From Sipunculus nudus (lineage: Eukaryota > Annelida > Sipuncula > Golfingiida > Sipunculidae): a DNA stretch of 64,000 nt. Each line of letters opens with the position of its first letter. Within the stretch, counting starts at the first letter, position 1. The stretch spans positions 73,444,624 through 73,508,623 of the forward strand of contig CM049308.1 of assembly GCA_026874595.1 (NCBI GenBank), in the 5' to 3' direction. Below are positions 15,015 through 28,760 of this stretch, piece by piece. The position numbers were made by a program, and so were the translations under genes. The notes beneath the pieces are model-generated. The model had not been told where the DNA came from. It saw only the letters and a list, made by a program, of their open reading frames with translations, and made no database searches.

Positions 15015-15589
15015 TATATAAAGAAACCTTCTCTGGTACAAAACAGATTTTTGCTTGCTGCAGGCTGCTTAATATCAGTCAATCCCTAAATTTTCAATTA
15101 TGCAGTACAAAGGGGTAAATCAGTGATGACCATTTAGTAAGAATAATAAATCACCTTCTAAACACCACTTCTCACAGAATAACCACAAATGGGTACTGAT
15201 CATAACATAATACATTTGCCTTCATACCCATCACATATTTATTTTGAAATTATCAGTTTTACTTGTCTTACCCTGCCATACTATAGGGGTTGGACAGTTA
15301 GGTTGTATATCTTCAGCAGAGCATCTACAATTTGCGGTCAAGTAATAAGCTCATAATCTTTCCTTTAATTTTGTCATTCTGAATGTCACACTGTATCCTT
15401 GTCAGTACTTAACTAATTACAACACATTCTTCCACATAAAAATTTTCAGTTATATCACAACCTGACTTTTTTATGGGCTTAAAACAGTGTTTATTTTGTC
15501 CTTGACATCAATGAGTTGAGGTTATTAATTCTGTGGTTTCCAAGAGTCAGACAACAAAGCAGAATACTGCTATCTGTTAGGTCCTGTGT

Positions 15590-15790
15590 GAAACAGTCTC
15601 CATTAAAGGGGCCTCTCCTGATATTGGATGTCTCTTAACTAAAGATAATCCCTTTAACCTTTTATAAAAATAGGCCAGAAAATGCCAATCCCACTATGCA
15701 CAGGCTGTTCGTTTTGTTTATATCTAGGATGTTTGTAACATGTCGGGGACCTGAAACCTTTAAACTTACACACATATGCAACCAACCACC
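15590..15790. repeat. Dispersed repeat sharing sequence with 51405-51900
   Basis: Blocks such as AATAGGCCAGAAAATGC and CCCACTRTGMACAGGCT occur here contiguously and again near 51475 and 51818, where about 330 bases are inserted between them. The family is unnamed and no termini were defined. This copy shows the uninterrupted state. Confidence 0.6.
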
Positions 15791-17606
15791 TTAGTTTATG
15801 TTTTTTTCTGTTTGTCAACATTGCTGTGTTTACCAACAGCTTGTACATAAACAAGCTTATACATCCATCACAGAGTTGTTATGAGATCTTTCCCTAACAG
15901 GAATGGCGTAGATTGCCTAGATAAATACACAGCATAAATCAGAAATCACATAGATCTGTTAGAAAAAGTAGGTGAATAGCTCACTTCAATGTTTATGCTT
16001 CAACAGAACATCCAGTGATAGAGAATCTTGTGATCACTGGGGCTGTAAGTCTACAGACCTCACAATACTATACATATCAAAATGTATTTATCAAAATAAA
16101 TGACATCTTACACATAAGGTATTTGACTAATTAGTGCGAGCAATTTTACGCTACTGTTAATATCAACAAATTTTATTTCCAAGCATAGACAAGCTTTAAT
16201 TTTGAAGCAATATGCCAATCATACACCATTCAATTTGTTTCTGGCGAAAGTTTGATGGGTTCTATAAATAACAGAAAACCTATGAAATCCCCAAAATCTA
16301 CACAATTAATTTTAAAATCAAAATAAAGCCTCAAGTATTTGTGCTTCGCAAGATGGTAATAAGAGCATAATAATATCGAACAATACAGTGTCATATTAAG
16401 ATTTCAACATGTGGCTAAAACTGATTAACAATAATCTCATAAAATATGCAGTTTTTGCCAGGATCAAACTCAGGTGAGATACGTTAATGTTAGTTAATTT
16501 TAATACTGAGTTTTGTGAAAATACTTCAAATTCCTTGTAAGTTATCATGGTGCCACCAAAGTTTAATGGACATATGCTCAAAGGGACATATTCTAATAAA
16601 ACTCTTCTACAAAACAGGCATGGAAAACTTCAGCAATATCAAACAGGTGGCTCACTGGGCATTCAATATATTTTCCGCAAATGAAAAATCATGACTGAGT
16701 CAATTTCACCACACGGATCAGCCATATGGCCCGAGCCTTTGATGGGCAACCACAACTCCCTGAGCATACCTCTTAAATGGTCAACATTAGCCGAGTTGAT
16801 GGACGACTGTTCAAGCCTGATAAGCTTCAAACACATTCAGACAAACCTTCAAGGCCTCTTTCAATCCTTGGGGATCTCATCACAACCAAGATGGGGAGAA
16901 CCATATAACACATGAATAACGGAAACCTTCGCTGTTGGGGACTGACCTTAATATTCCCAATGTGGGCAATAATGGCCATTCTTGACCGAACATTGAAACA
17001 ATAATTACAGAAAGATACTAATGAGTCACCAACTACTCACCAGACAGGATGCTGTAATGTTTCTGTATTACATTTCATTTACAAAATAATTCACAGTGTT
17101 GTCCAATTATAGCTACAGCTGCACTGAGGTATGAGCAAAGTGGTGTTATTATTAGGGCACTGGACTTCAGACTGTTTTCGATCTCCTCCGAGATTTTGGT
17201 AGCAACAATTTGTGTTTCAACTTTTGTGAAAAAATATGCAGCCCTTCAAAAGTTATCACTTTCACAAGATATCCTAAAGAAGATGGCTGATGATGATGAA
17301 AGTCGATGGCACTGAAAACAATGTCTCTCCTGGGGGGGGGGGGGGCATTATAATGGAGTTAACACTCGACAAACTAAAATGACACTTAGTAGAGAGTAGA
17401 CCTCCACCAAGTAAAAATAACCCTTCACAATAGTACAGCATTTGCTCTTTCACCCTGATCTACACCATAGTTTCCATGTCCTGTCCTTCATAAAGTTTTG
17501 TGGATGTGGGTTCAGACATAGTTTGCAAAATCTTAAGTACAGGCATGAGCTTTCTGAATGCTCAATAATTTTTGTACACTTCTCATCTCAACAAAATTTA
17601 ATGATA

Positions 17607-19350
17607 TATATGTCACAGGCGAAATCAGAATCCAGGCGGATTTAAAATCCGCCTAGGCGAGATTGAAATTTTGATTTCAGCTAGGCGAGATTAAAATTTC
17701 AATCTCGTCTAGGCAGATTTTAAATCTGCCTAGGCCAGATTGAAATTCTGATTCCGCCTAGGCCAGATTAAAATCCTGCTATGATTATATGTAGGATTTC
17801 AATCTCGCCTAGGCTGATTTTAAATCTGCCTAGGCGAGATTGACATTCTGATTTTGCCTAGGCCAGATTAAAATCCTAGCTTTTAATCTGCGTCATTCAA
17901 TTCTTTGGTTTTATCATGCTGATTGTTTCATAATAATTGCAGTTTATTCTCACATTTGGCGTGGAGAGATTTATCTGTTGAGAATTGTATATCTGAACCT
18001 CTTAATGAATAGGACCATTTTAGGAATTTAAGATCTGCCCTGGCCCACAAGATGGAAATTTTGATTTTGCTTTGTTATCAGTGTAAGTTTAACAGAAACT
18101 TTGGATTTTGAAAGATCAGTTTATTAAGAACACTATATCTTAATGAACATAAAAAATAAATGGATTTTATAATCACATATGCTAAAGAATGCTTTACAGA
18201 AGTGATGAAGTTTTTTCTGACAGGTGGGTGAAATTAAAAAAAAAAAAACACAGGTATATTTTCAGTCTGATTTTTTCAGGTTTCAGCATTTATTTTTTGC
18301 CTTGGCAAATAACATTAAATTTTGGCTTTTTATTAGCTGAAAGGGGCAAGGAAGATACAGGTATTTGAATATTTTAGTTATTTATATTGTTTATTATAAA
18401 TGGTGCATACTGCATATTTTAGACTGTGATTACCATGTAGTTATGGAATTGCTAAATGTTAAATATAATAAAAGAGTATCTTTTTAAACATGTGTTCTTG
18501 GTAGTTGGATATTTTAAAATAAACTGTTTCTCTTGGTAACATCTAAACTAAAATATTCTCATGTAAACTAGTGTATTCAGTTTATCCCAAAATGAACTGG
18601 TTGACTTCTGGATATCCCAATGTGAACAAGTGTACATTGGAATATTCCAACCTCAGTAGTGACTATCCCCAATCCCCAATAGTTGAGTTTCGAACTCAAC
18701 TGGATTCCCATCTACACTGTGACATATATATATTTTTTTATCAACATTTTGTGTGAAATGTGCTGTAGAACACGGTGGAAAAAAATTTAAATATTAGGTA
18801 GACTACCAGTTTTGCAGATGTGTACATTAACATATTTCGTGTTGTTTTGTCAGTCTGCTAAAATTAAATTGCTATTAAATATGTTAAAAATAAAAGGACA
18901 ACCCCAGTAAAATCATGAGTGTAATAAATCCGAATTTATTTTAAGCTCAAGTAACTTGTTTAAGTCACTAATTTTATAATGTTATCATTAAATATTAAGA
19001 TTATACTTTTGAAGATATACATTATAATGAAATAATCAGCATGATTAAACCAAATAATTGAATCAAGCAGATTAATAGCTAGGATTTTAATATAGCCTAG
19101 GCGAAATCAAAATTTCAGTCTCGCCTAGGCAGATTTTAAACCCGCCTAGGCGAGACTGAAATCCTACATATGATCATAACAGGATTTTAATCTCGCCTAG
19201 GGGAATAAAAATTTCAATCTGGCCTAGGCAGATTTTAAATCCGCCTAGGCGAGATAGAAATTTTAATCTCGCCTAGGCGAAATCAAAATTTCAATCTGGC
19301 CTAGGCGGATTTTAAATCCGCCTGGATTCTAATTTCGCCTGTGACATATA
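17607..19350. mobile_element. Foldback-type element with ~274-bp palindromic arms
   Basis: Left arm 17607-17880 and right arm 19078-19350 are inverted copies (outer end TATATGTCACAGGCGAAAT on both sides), separated by about 1.2 kb of unrelated AT-rich sequence. Each arm is itself a chain of ~25-30 base subrepeats of the type CTAGGCGAGATTAAAATTTC, joined by the perfect palindrome GCCTAGGC, so each arm can fold on itself as well as with its partner. This is the architecture of foldback transposons. The spacer has no transposase frame. The target-site duplication is unclear because both flanks are TA-rich. Confidence 0.85.
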
Positions 19351-20359
19351 CATTATGACTCAACTGTTAACAAGTCTGAGTCTGTTCAACATCTAACTTG
19401 AAATAAATATTTTACATTATTGAAAATAAGCTTAAGGCATTAATTAATTTGTAGATACTGATTTTGTTCTGATGATTTACAGCTGAACAACCTGATTAAT
19501 ATTGATCTAGATAATTTATACCAGCCAAGTCCTGATTATGACTAGGACATGGTTTTAGTTTGACCAGTGATTTATATCTGATTTCATCTAATTCTGTTTA
19601 ATTTGGAATATTGATACTCTCGGAAAATGCTTGATGGCCATTATGAATAATGGTAATTCAAACATAATTTATCTTGCATGGATTCACTGTACAACTAGTC
19701 ATATTAAGTAATTGCGAGGCACTCTCAAGGACTTGGATGGTGGTGATAAGTGAAAGGGTGACTGTGGAGGAAACTGGAGGACCCTGAGAAAACCAAGGCC
19801 ACTCAATAAAGACATCTGAACTCTTATAACCTCTGCAGGATAGTTTACTGTTCAGTGTGTGTGTCAGAATTATTACATATGACAGTGATGCAACTGATCA
19901 CTAATCTAGATGCAATGTTGCACTGCAACCTGAGTCACTTTAAATCAAGTAAAATATAGTCAACATGCACAAAAATACCTGGACCCATTTATTAACACAC
20001 ATACACATACCCACATGCCCCTCCTCTCCTCATAAACTTTCTTTCATGGCATGATTAATATGTTGTCTCCAGGACCTGAGTGTTATGAAATGTGATCCAT
20101 GCTGGCAAGTAGGCTCAAGGTTGCAGTGAGGTAATGCAGAGTAATACCCTCAGTTGTGGCCCAGGTTTATTCATGTATTACACACACACCTGTCAGACAA
20201 CTTGTAGCACATAACATGTAGCCAAGCTCATTCAGATAAGTAATGGAAACTAATTTTCATAGAGTCAGCATGGACATAAGTATTTTCTTTATACAAGTTG
20301 CATTTTTTTAAACTTATTAAAATTTGCATGCATCTTCTTATTGATTTGTGAAATAATAA

Positions 20360-23300
20360 CAAGGGACCTATGGGTCACTGTGCTCAGCTGACGTTAACCT
20401 TGAAGGTAAAAATCTAAAATAATATCAAATGGAGATAAAGTGTAAGAGGAAGAGGTAATAAAGGCCATGGTTGGTTTATATGATTGGTTTGTATTGATGA
20501 GCAAGAAATTGTTGCAAAAAATATTTTGTGACCTGACCATGTGTTTCCTAATGTTGAAACTAAAGCATGTGAGCAGTTTGTGAACAAATGATCTGTACTA
20601 TTACCATGATCATTAGTTGGTTTTTCGATTAACTGTTGACATTTCAGTCATTTACACATTTGTTCAATGGAATCTATTTTTTTGTATAATATATATTATT
20701 AAATATATGTATTTTTTTATGAAATGTATACATTTGAAATATAGCTAATTAACAACATAAAACAGGGCAAACAAAGCCTGATCTCAAATTCTGCTGAGGC
20801 AGGAAAATAATGAACAAATGTTTGTATTAAATCCTCATTTTTTATCACATCAATTATTTTCTAATTTAAGTTTATATTTCTATACATTTCCAATTTAACA
20901 TATATATCTGAATATAAAAGTTGATTCATAATTCTCAATTGCATCATCATAAATCTCAATCTTGCCAGATAACACCACATCATGCATACAAATGTTTATT
21001 TATTTTTTACCACAAAAATATATCTTTTAAATCTGCAAAACAATAAATATCTAAAAATAATACTTGATTTAGATTTCACAATTTTTAATTATGTCTTTAT
21101 TTATCCATAATGTGCTTCATATTTTATAATAATTTAAGCATACTGATGGGTTCAATAATATTTGTTAAAATCATTTAAAAGAAAATTGATTTCTTTAAAA
21201 ATGCTACATTACACAACATTGCATCTTCTGCATTACACCTTGAATTATTTTTTCAAGGAAAGTTTTTGCATATCGGAGTGAAAACAGCATTACAATTAAG
21301 GAGATACAGTGAAAACAATAACAATTACTTTATAACACTTGGTGGGTTGGGTTTGCGGGGGGGGGGGGGGGGGGGTTGATTGCAGAGTATGCGAAATCCG
21401 TCGGTCCTGCGGACCTGACCGGCTGAAAACGTGCGGGTCCGATAAAATCTCTAATCCAGCCGGACCTGGTGTCCGTCTGTTTCCCAGCATTACATATTAT
21501 TCGAATTGGAGACTAACTTTCCTTAATTTGCTTTACTGTCACTGCGTAAACTGCTCCATGTGCATTTGTTGTCACAAATTCGATGGCAAAGCTAAGGCAG
21601 AATACAGATGGCCGTGATTCGCCTGTGCATTTAATTTCTTTGAAAAGATAAAATCGCAGCCAATCAAAATTGCCATAAGAGTTACGTATGAGTCATTCAG
21701 TCCGTCAGTCTAAACAACAGACGCTATTATTGGATAATTTGGTTCTGAGACATTTCGCAAGATGCCAATTCGCAGCGTCAAACGTTCCGTTTCGCCCCAA
21801 ACGTTTTCGCGACTTCTTGTCAACGGGGCCAGGAGCCTAAATTATTTTTAAGTTGAAATGAGATAATCAACCATATTTCGCAAGTTCTGTATACTTGTGT
21901 GTCAAAAAATTTATGAACGGACCCTCAGATGGGAACTATCTGCATGAGAAATTTCACACGACGTGCGCGGTGTCTTAGAATATAGTGCCCCACTGTCCCG
22001 CCAGAGGTCGTTCCTAAATCAACGTGTGCTGCATGCGTTGCGATCAGGACATCAGGGGGCGAATTTGATTGTACAAAACGTCATGGTTACAAAACAACAT
22101 TTTAAGTTTAAACCGATCGGAAATGCAATAAAAGATTTAACTGATACAAGCCTTATTTTTTGTATTGACACTCACTGACTGTCCATTATAAATTAAATAC
22201 CCAGGCATTTTCACCATTTACCCATTGATCCTCTGAGCAAATAAAATTTCAATTTTTTTTTTAATTTCCATACATTTCCCCTTTGAATATATTAGAGATG
22301 TTAATTTGTATTTATACTTCTCAGTATTATATGAATAATTCTCTTGACACAAGTTATTAATGATAATTTTTAATCATAGAAAAATATAATTGGGCATTAA
22401 AATATCCAATAATATACTTCGTGGCAGGTCCTGCAGAAATCTGGCAGGACCGGCTATAAGCCCTCTGCAGCAGGACCTACTGTCCTGCTGCCAACTGCAA
22501 GTTTTCGCAAACTCTGTGATTGGGGTGGTGATATGAGAATAACTGTACACCTGTCACAGCAGGGGATCTCCCCCAGTGACTGTAACAAATCAGAAACCCT
22601 GGCATAGCTGACTTCCAGTGACCTGGAGTGGGACCCTGCATCTGTAATCAAAGCAAGTGACTACAGAAAAAAATCAATAACTAGCTTAATTTTCAAGCTT
22701 TTATTTTCAAATTTCAGATTTAGACAAACTAAATATTTATGTTTACATGCTGTGAAAATTAAATCAATGGTGCTTACAGGAAAAAAACGTGCCATGGTCA
22801 AAGTTGGGCAAAATTTAAGGTGCTGATTTTTTTTTTATGCTAATAACTTAAAAAATTTACAAAATTCAGATCTAATTTTGGGTAAACAATTGAATCTTAA
22901 TTAAACATAGTTATATACTTGAGAAAATAGACTCTAGTTTCAAAATTTTTCATGTTAAGTGAGTTATTATTTTTCCTGATTTTTTACAAAGTCCATTATG
23001 TCTGGGCCCATAACTTAAAGAATTTATACTTTACAGACTTAATTTCTGGCATGTACATAGGAACTATATAGAGGAATATTTATGGTAAATATGAAGAAAA
23101 AAAGATGAGTGGTTTTGATATTAGGCAGTCCTGAAGTGTGAAAATAGGATTTTAATAAAAAATTGAGGTTTTTCCTTAATTTCTCAAAGGAATGAAGTCG
23201 CAAAGACCCAGTTTTCGGCTTGGTAGGAGATCTTGGGGACATCTAACATTATGCTGAATTTTGGATTCCTAGGTTTTACGGTTTCAAAACGTGCCACATC

Positions 23301-23377
23301 TACGGACGGACGGACGGACGGACGATGGACAATGGACCACGACTATAGCTCAGATGACTTATAGTCAGCTGAGCTAA
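20360..23377 (+). mobile_element. Repeat family A, copy 2 (3.0 kb, long form)
   Basis: Same termini as copy 1: CAAGGGACCTATGGGTCACT at the left, then GCTCAGCTGAC, whose 11 bases are exactly inverted in the 3' end GTCAGCTGAGC; the copy closes with the hairpin and CTAA. Bases 20360-21375 and 22521-23377 match copy 3 closely, including a G-run (19 G here, 21357-21375) and a 3' (ACGG)n tract at about 23303-23322. Between them lie 1,145 bases absent from copy 3 (listed separately). Its 5' third differs completely from copies 1 and 4. No rolling-circle or transposase protein is encoded. Confidence 0.8.
21376..22520. other. Extra 1.15-kb segment inside family A copy 2, CpG-bearing
   Basis: Present between the G-run and the shared 3' half in copy 2 but missing from copy 3. 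The part from about 21390 to 22110 is markedly richer in CpG than the element around it (for example TCGCAGCGTCAAACGTTCCG) and has a CCAAT motif near 21660. The segment is bounded by similar direct blocks, GGTCCTGC...ACCGGCT near 21404-21424 and again near 22427-22454. It may be captured host sequence (a promoter or first-exon-like fragment) or an ancestral part that copy 3 lost. I recognise no protein in it; the short frames are not convincing. Confidence 0.5.
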
Positions 23378-25696
23378 AAATGATACCTACAAACTTAAAT
23401 CTGAATGCTGGCCTGACAGTGTCCTTAGTACCTGTGTGCCCCACTAATACATGGTCAATAGACTAAAATAAACAGACAAACAGGGGTGACAACACAACCT
23501 TGGTGAAGGGCCCCCACAACCACATTTTGAAGGTGATAAATAAAACACACAACACCATACTAGTTACCAAGGATTAAAGGCAGTGTGGTACTCACGAAAA
23601 AGTGAAAAGTACTATTGAATAAATAAAAACCATTCACTTGTTTACCTGGTTATATTAGGAACAGCATTTTGAATGGCGTCCCTAAGATATCATCATAATT
23701 AATGGCTGCTTCCCTGGTTCTTCCCTGGATATAACTGGGAAGAACTCATGTCACGTGCAGGTTTGAACTGGATGGCTTAAGAAGCTCTGTTGTGTGGAAC
23801 CAGGAGAGATTACTTGCATGTCATTAATGATGCATATTATTCCAAACCAAATTTGCTGGTTGTTAGACATGCTAATGGCTGGCTCAGGGTTATGTTTCTG
23901 ACAAACATGGTCATTCATGTATAGGACTTATTGCTGATTGCTAGTATGCAAAAGATACTCTTAAAAGGCAATTAGTCTCTGAAAGTAGTGGAATAATGCA
24001 ATATAAGCTTGTTTCTACACAAAAGCATTATTTCAGTGCAAGCAAAGCCACTTGTCATACACAGACTGAATTATAATCTGAGCAAATTTGCAGTTTTTAA
24101 ATAATGGTATTAAAAAGACAACCACAGGTCCAGGATTGCTAAGAAACTACAGGAATTCAAATGTTCATCAGCAAAATCTAATGTCATTTATGTTGTAACC
24201 AAAAATAAGGCCAATAAAACAATTTTTTTTCAACAATTTGCAATTTACACTTTGGCTTATAATATTTCTGAACATATGTTTCCTACTATGTTCACAGATG
24301 GACATTTCAGGCCATATCGTTCCCTGGCTTGATTGGCAGTCTGACCCTCATAAATAATTCTTCTGTATGGTTAACACAGCATAAAACTAAATTAGCATAC
24401 ATATATCTGAACACAAGATGTTCCATTCACCACCATTCACCAATTTATTGGACAACAGATCTGGACTTGTTGTTATAGATTGTTTCTGACAATCTCTGTA
24501 TATTATTATAACACCTAATAAAGCTTTATTAACACCACCATACATATCCTGCATTTCTATATATAACGCACCAAATATAATTTGACCTAACAGGAGCAAT
24601 AGCACCTGTACCTCTATAGTGTACACTGCTCTACCTTTGAGAGCAAGCACCTGCCTAGCCTGGTCCTGTTGGATGTATGCCAGAAACCAGCCCTGTGTCA
24701 AGTTCCCAAACACAGCAGGCTTTGTGATATATCCCCCTCCATGGTCCAGTTACTGTAATTTAGCTATTTCACAGGGTAGTGCCACTAACAGTTAAGCATG
24801 ATATCCATGCGCTTGACAAGTCTTGAGCTCTGGGGGATAATGCATGGTTATACTGGATTGTGAAAGAAAAGTCAGCTTGGCCTTATGAACTGCAACCCTA
24901 CTGCTATTATACTCCACAAATGAGACATGAATTATGTTTCCACCTGAGGCTTCCTGCAGGGACAGGTCTCAGATTTATGTCATATCCTTACACATTAAGC
25001 ACTGTGCTCATTTGGATTTCTTGTGAGATTTTAACTGAACTGGTTATGTTATGAATTTATGAAATTTATGTCATAATACATTGACTTAGTGAGTGTAAAC
25101 ATATTTGGTTGATACCAAAAGTGTGCACCTGTGTCTAAACAAATCTATCATGTACAGACTTTTTTGTTGTTACCACAATTTTAAAATTCTTAAATAAAGA
25201 ATAGTTGCTCTAAAACTCTAAAATAGCAAAAACATATCATTTTAAAAGGTAGAAGACAATTCCAAGGTAAAGCTACTCTGGTTTGTAAAAATAGACCAAT
25301 TCTGTCATTAATTATGGCTTTATTACTTGTTAAGTAAATCCAACTGGATGAACCTGGTCAGATATGTAGCTTTTTTGTGCATTTGGATTAATCTGGGTTA
25401 ATCTGTATACAACAAATCAACAACAACTTTTATCTTCTGTTGTTGTTAACATATGGTTATATTTTATACATAAACAACAGCAGAAAGAACTTAATTACTT
25501 TCTTCTGCCACTGTACTGTTCTTGGTGATTAAAATAAGCATTTACTCATGAATCATAATACAAGCAAATACAACTTAAACCTAAGCTAGGGTTCGAAATG
25601 TATTTATTTTTTTTCAAGGTCTGTATACATGAGTAGTTATCAATATATGCAAAACTTTATCTCCCTCTTAGGTCACTAAGATTAACTGTGTGATAC

Positions 25697-26239
25697 AATT
25701 AGGGTTGGGATGATATCTGATTAGGTTTTTACATCATGATAATGATTTAAAATTTATCACAATATACTGTGATATTAGAATATCAATATCTGATGATGGA
25801 ACTCTAGCACTTGTAATCATATCGCAATAGTCAGTACTTTCTGCCATGTTTCCAGGACTACCTATATAAGCTGGCAAATCCGCTGTGTTTCCAGACATTA
25901 CAATTCTGTCAGTTTGTCAAACACTATTAATTTTAACATACCAATACCAATATTATATATTTTGATATTAAAATGATTACTTTTGGAAAGAAGTTCCTGT
26001 GAATCCTTAAAATGAATGTTTTTCTTCAAAATTAACGATTTTTTTTCCAATTTCTGAACACAGAAAAACCCTGGTGATGCCATTATCTTTAAGTAATAAA
26101 CCTAAAAGGACATGTTTTTGTACATAACTATGGACAAAAATGCATCATGTTATCATTATAATAGGGAAGTTAACAATACAATTATCGCAGCTGTCAGATA
26201 TGATAATCCCTGATGTCAGTTCTAGACCCAACCCTAATT
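25697..26239. mobile_element. TIR element, 543 bp
   Basis: Bounded by AATTAGGGTTGGG at 25697-25709 and its exact inverse at 26227-26239. The interior is AT-rich with repeated GATATYAGATA-like words and encodes nothing convincing. AATT could be part of the repeat or a 4-base target duplication. Superfamily not assigned. Confidence 0.55.
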
Positions 26240-26833
26240 TAAATATGTTTTCTACAGAAATTTTAATTTGGAACAGCTACTGATGAGTTTACTGCAGACA
26301 CTATGAGCTTCTGTGTCCAACACTTTCTTTAAAAATTGATAAAAAAATATGCACCTTTATACACCATCAATGCTTACAATAAAGGAATTTACAATGATAC
26401 ATAACAAATGCACTATTAAAATTTCAGCAAGTGATTAACTGTAGCATGGAATCCATATTTCATGAAACATGATCTGACTGGTATTATAGAATAGAACTTC
26501 AACTGTAAATGGCAATAAATAATATTTACATCTAAAGCCAAAAAAAATTAAAGGTTTGGTTCTCAGGCACCGCCCGCATCAATTTTAAACCCCCGCTTCA
26601 AAAATTTTTATTTTAATTTTCAATAAAAACTTACCAATTTTGAGCTGCTGCCACTCCGACATTTCTTTCAAGAGGATAAAACCATAAAATTTCCTTTGTT
26701 TTGTAGTGCTTTTACTTATTTAGCAAAATAAAACTGTTATTTTCATGCTTTTCCCTTATCATTTGACATTTTTATCGAAACATGCCAAAAAATTTAAAAT
26801 AAAAAATGCGTCCGCCCGCATTGATTTCTGAAA

Positions 26834-27835
26834 CAAGGGACCTATGGGTCACTGTGCTCAGCTGACGTTAACCTTGAAGGTAAAAATCTAAAATAAAATC
26901 TAATGGAGATAAAGTGTAAGAGGAAGAGGTAGTAAAGGCCATGGTTTGTTTATATGATTGGATTGTATTGATGAGCAAGAAATTGTTGCAAAAAATATTT
27001 TGTGACCTGACCATGTGTTTCCTAATGTTGAAACTAAAGCATGTGAGCAGTTTGTGAACAAATGATCTGTACTATTACCATGATCATTGGTTGGTTTTTC
27101 GATTAACTGTTGACATTTCAGTAGTTTACACATTTGTTCAATTGAATCTATTTTTTTGTATAATATATATTATTAAATATATATTTATTTTTTTTTATGA
27201 AATGTATACAGTTGAAATATAGCTAATTAACAACATAAAACAGGGCAAACAAAGCCTGATCTCAAATTCTGCTGAGGCAGGAAAATAATGAACAAAAGTT
27301 TGTATTAAATCCTGATTTTTTTTATCACATCAATTATTTTCTAATTTAAGTTTATATTTCTATACATTTCCAATATAACATATATATCTGAATATAAAAG
27401 TTGATTCATAATTCTCAATTGCATCATCATAAATCTCAATCTTGTCAGATAACACCACATCATGCATACAAATGTTTATTTATTTTTTATCACAAAAATA
27501 TATATTTTAAATCTGTAAAACAATAAATATCTAAAAATAATACTTGATTTAGATTTCACAATTTTTAATTGTGTCTTTATTTATCCATAATGTGCTTCAT
27601 ATTTTATAATAATTTAAGCATACTGATGGGTTCATTTATATTTGTTAAAATCATTTAAAAGAAAATTGATTTCTTTAAAAATGCTACATTACACAACATT
27701 GCATCTTCTGGATTACACCTTGAATTATTTTTTCAAGGAAAGTTTTTGCATATCGGAGTGGAAACAGCATTACAATTAAGGAGATACAGTGAAAACAATA
27801 ACAATTACTGCATAACACTTGGTGGGTTGGGTTTG

Positions 27836-27875
<40 letters not shown>

Positions 27876-28760
27876 GGAGTGGGGTGGTGATATGAGAATA
27901 ACTGTACACCTGTCACAGCAGGGGATCTCCCCCAGTGACTGTAACAAATCAGAAACCCTGGCATAGCTGACTTCCAGTGACCTGGAGTGGGACCCTGCAT
28001 CTGTAATCAAAGCAAGTGACTACAGAAAAAAATCAATAACTAGCTTAATTTTCAAGCTTTTATTTTCAAATTTCAGATTTAGACAAACTAAATATTTATG
28101 TTTACATGCTGTGAAAATTAAATCAATGGTGCTTACAGGAAAAAAACGTGCCATGGTCAAAGTTGGGCAAAATTTAAGGTACTGATTTTTTTTTTATGCT
28201 AATAACTTAAAAAATTTACAAAATTCAGATCTAATTTTGGGTAAACAATTGAATCTTAATTAAACATAGTTATATACTTGATAAAATAGACTCTAGTTTC
28301 AAAATTTTTCATGTTAAGTGAGTTATTATTTTTCCTGATTTTTTACAAAGTCCATTATGTTTTGGCCCATAACTTAAAGAATTTATAATTTACAGACTTA
28401 ATTTCTGGCATGTACATAGGAACTATATAGAGGAATATTTATAGAAAATATGAGGAAAAACAGATGAGTGGTTTTGATATTAGGCAGTCCTGAAGTGTGA
28501 AAATAGGATTTTAATAAAAAATTGAGGTTTTTCCTTAATTTCTCAAAGGAACGAAGTCGCAAAGACCCAGTTTTCGGCTTGGTAGGAGATCTTGGGGACA
28601 TCTAACATTATGCTGAATTTTGGTTTTCTAGGTCTTACGGTTTCAAAACGTGCCACATCTACGGACGGACGGACGGACGGACGGACGGACGGACAGACGG
28701 ACTGACGACGGACAATGGACCACGACTATAGCTCAGATGACTTATAGTCAGCTGAGCTAA
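26834..28760 (+). mobile_element. Repeat family A, copy 3, nested in a family B MITE
   Basis: 1.93-kb short form. Its termini can be fixed by comparing the interrupted MITE with the intact copy at 61905, where TTGATTTATGAAAAAAAGTG is continuous. Here GAAA is followed by CAAGGG... and the element closes ...GAGCTAA before AAAAGTGCC. No target duplication is needed, which fits rolling-circle transposition better than cut-and-paste. It has a 38-base G-run at 27837-27874 and a long (ACGG)n tract at about 28664-28708. The 5' half is almost identical to copy 2. Confidence 0.85.
27837..27874 (+). repeat. Uninterrupted run of 38 G
   Basis: The longest homopolymer in the window, at the centre of family A copy 3. 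Equivalent positions in copies 1 and 2 are also G-rich (3304-3325 and 21357-21375). In the MRCK transcript it would appear as poly-C. Confidence 0.9.

Noticed and set aside
16691-16915. 74-codon plus-strand frame in a GC-richer patch of MRCK intron 2
   Set aside because: Reads fairly protein-like but has no recognised family, no convincing neighbouring exons and opposite orientation to MRCK; insufficient to annotate.
24387-24713. 108-codon minus-strand frame with hydrophobic stretch
   Set aside because: No recognisable domain, no splice context, and composition consistent with a chance frame in intron 2.
22454-28601. Matching frames in family A copies 2 and 3 (around 22454/27684 and 23039/28398)
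   Set aside because: Identical because the repeats are copies; the frames include the G-run (poly-Pro) and microsatellite and show no domain.
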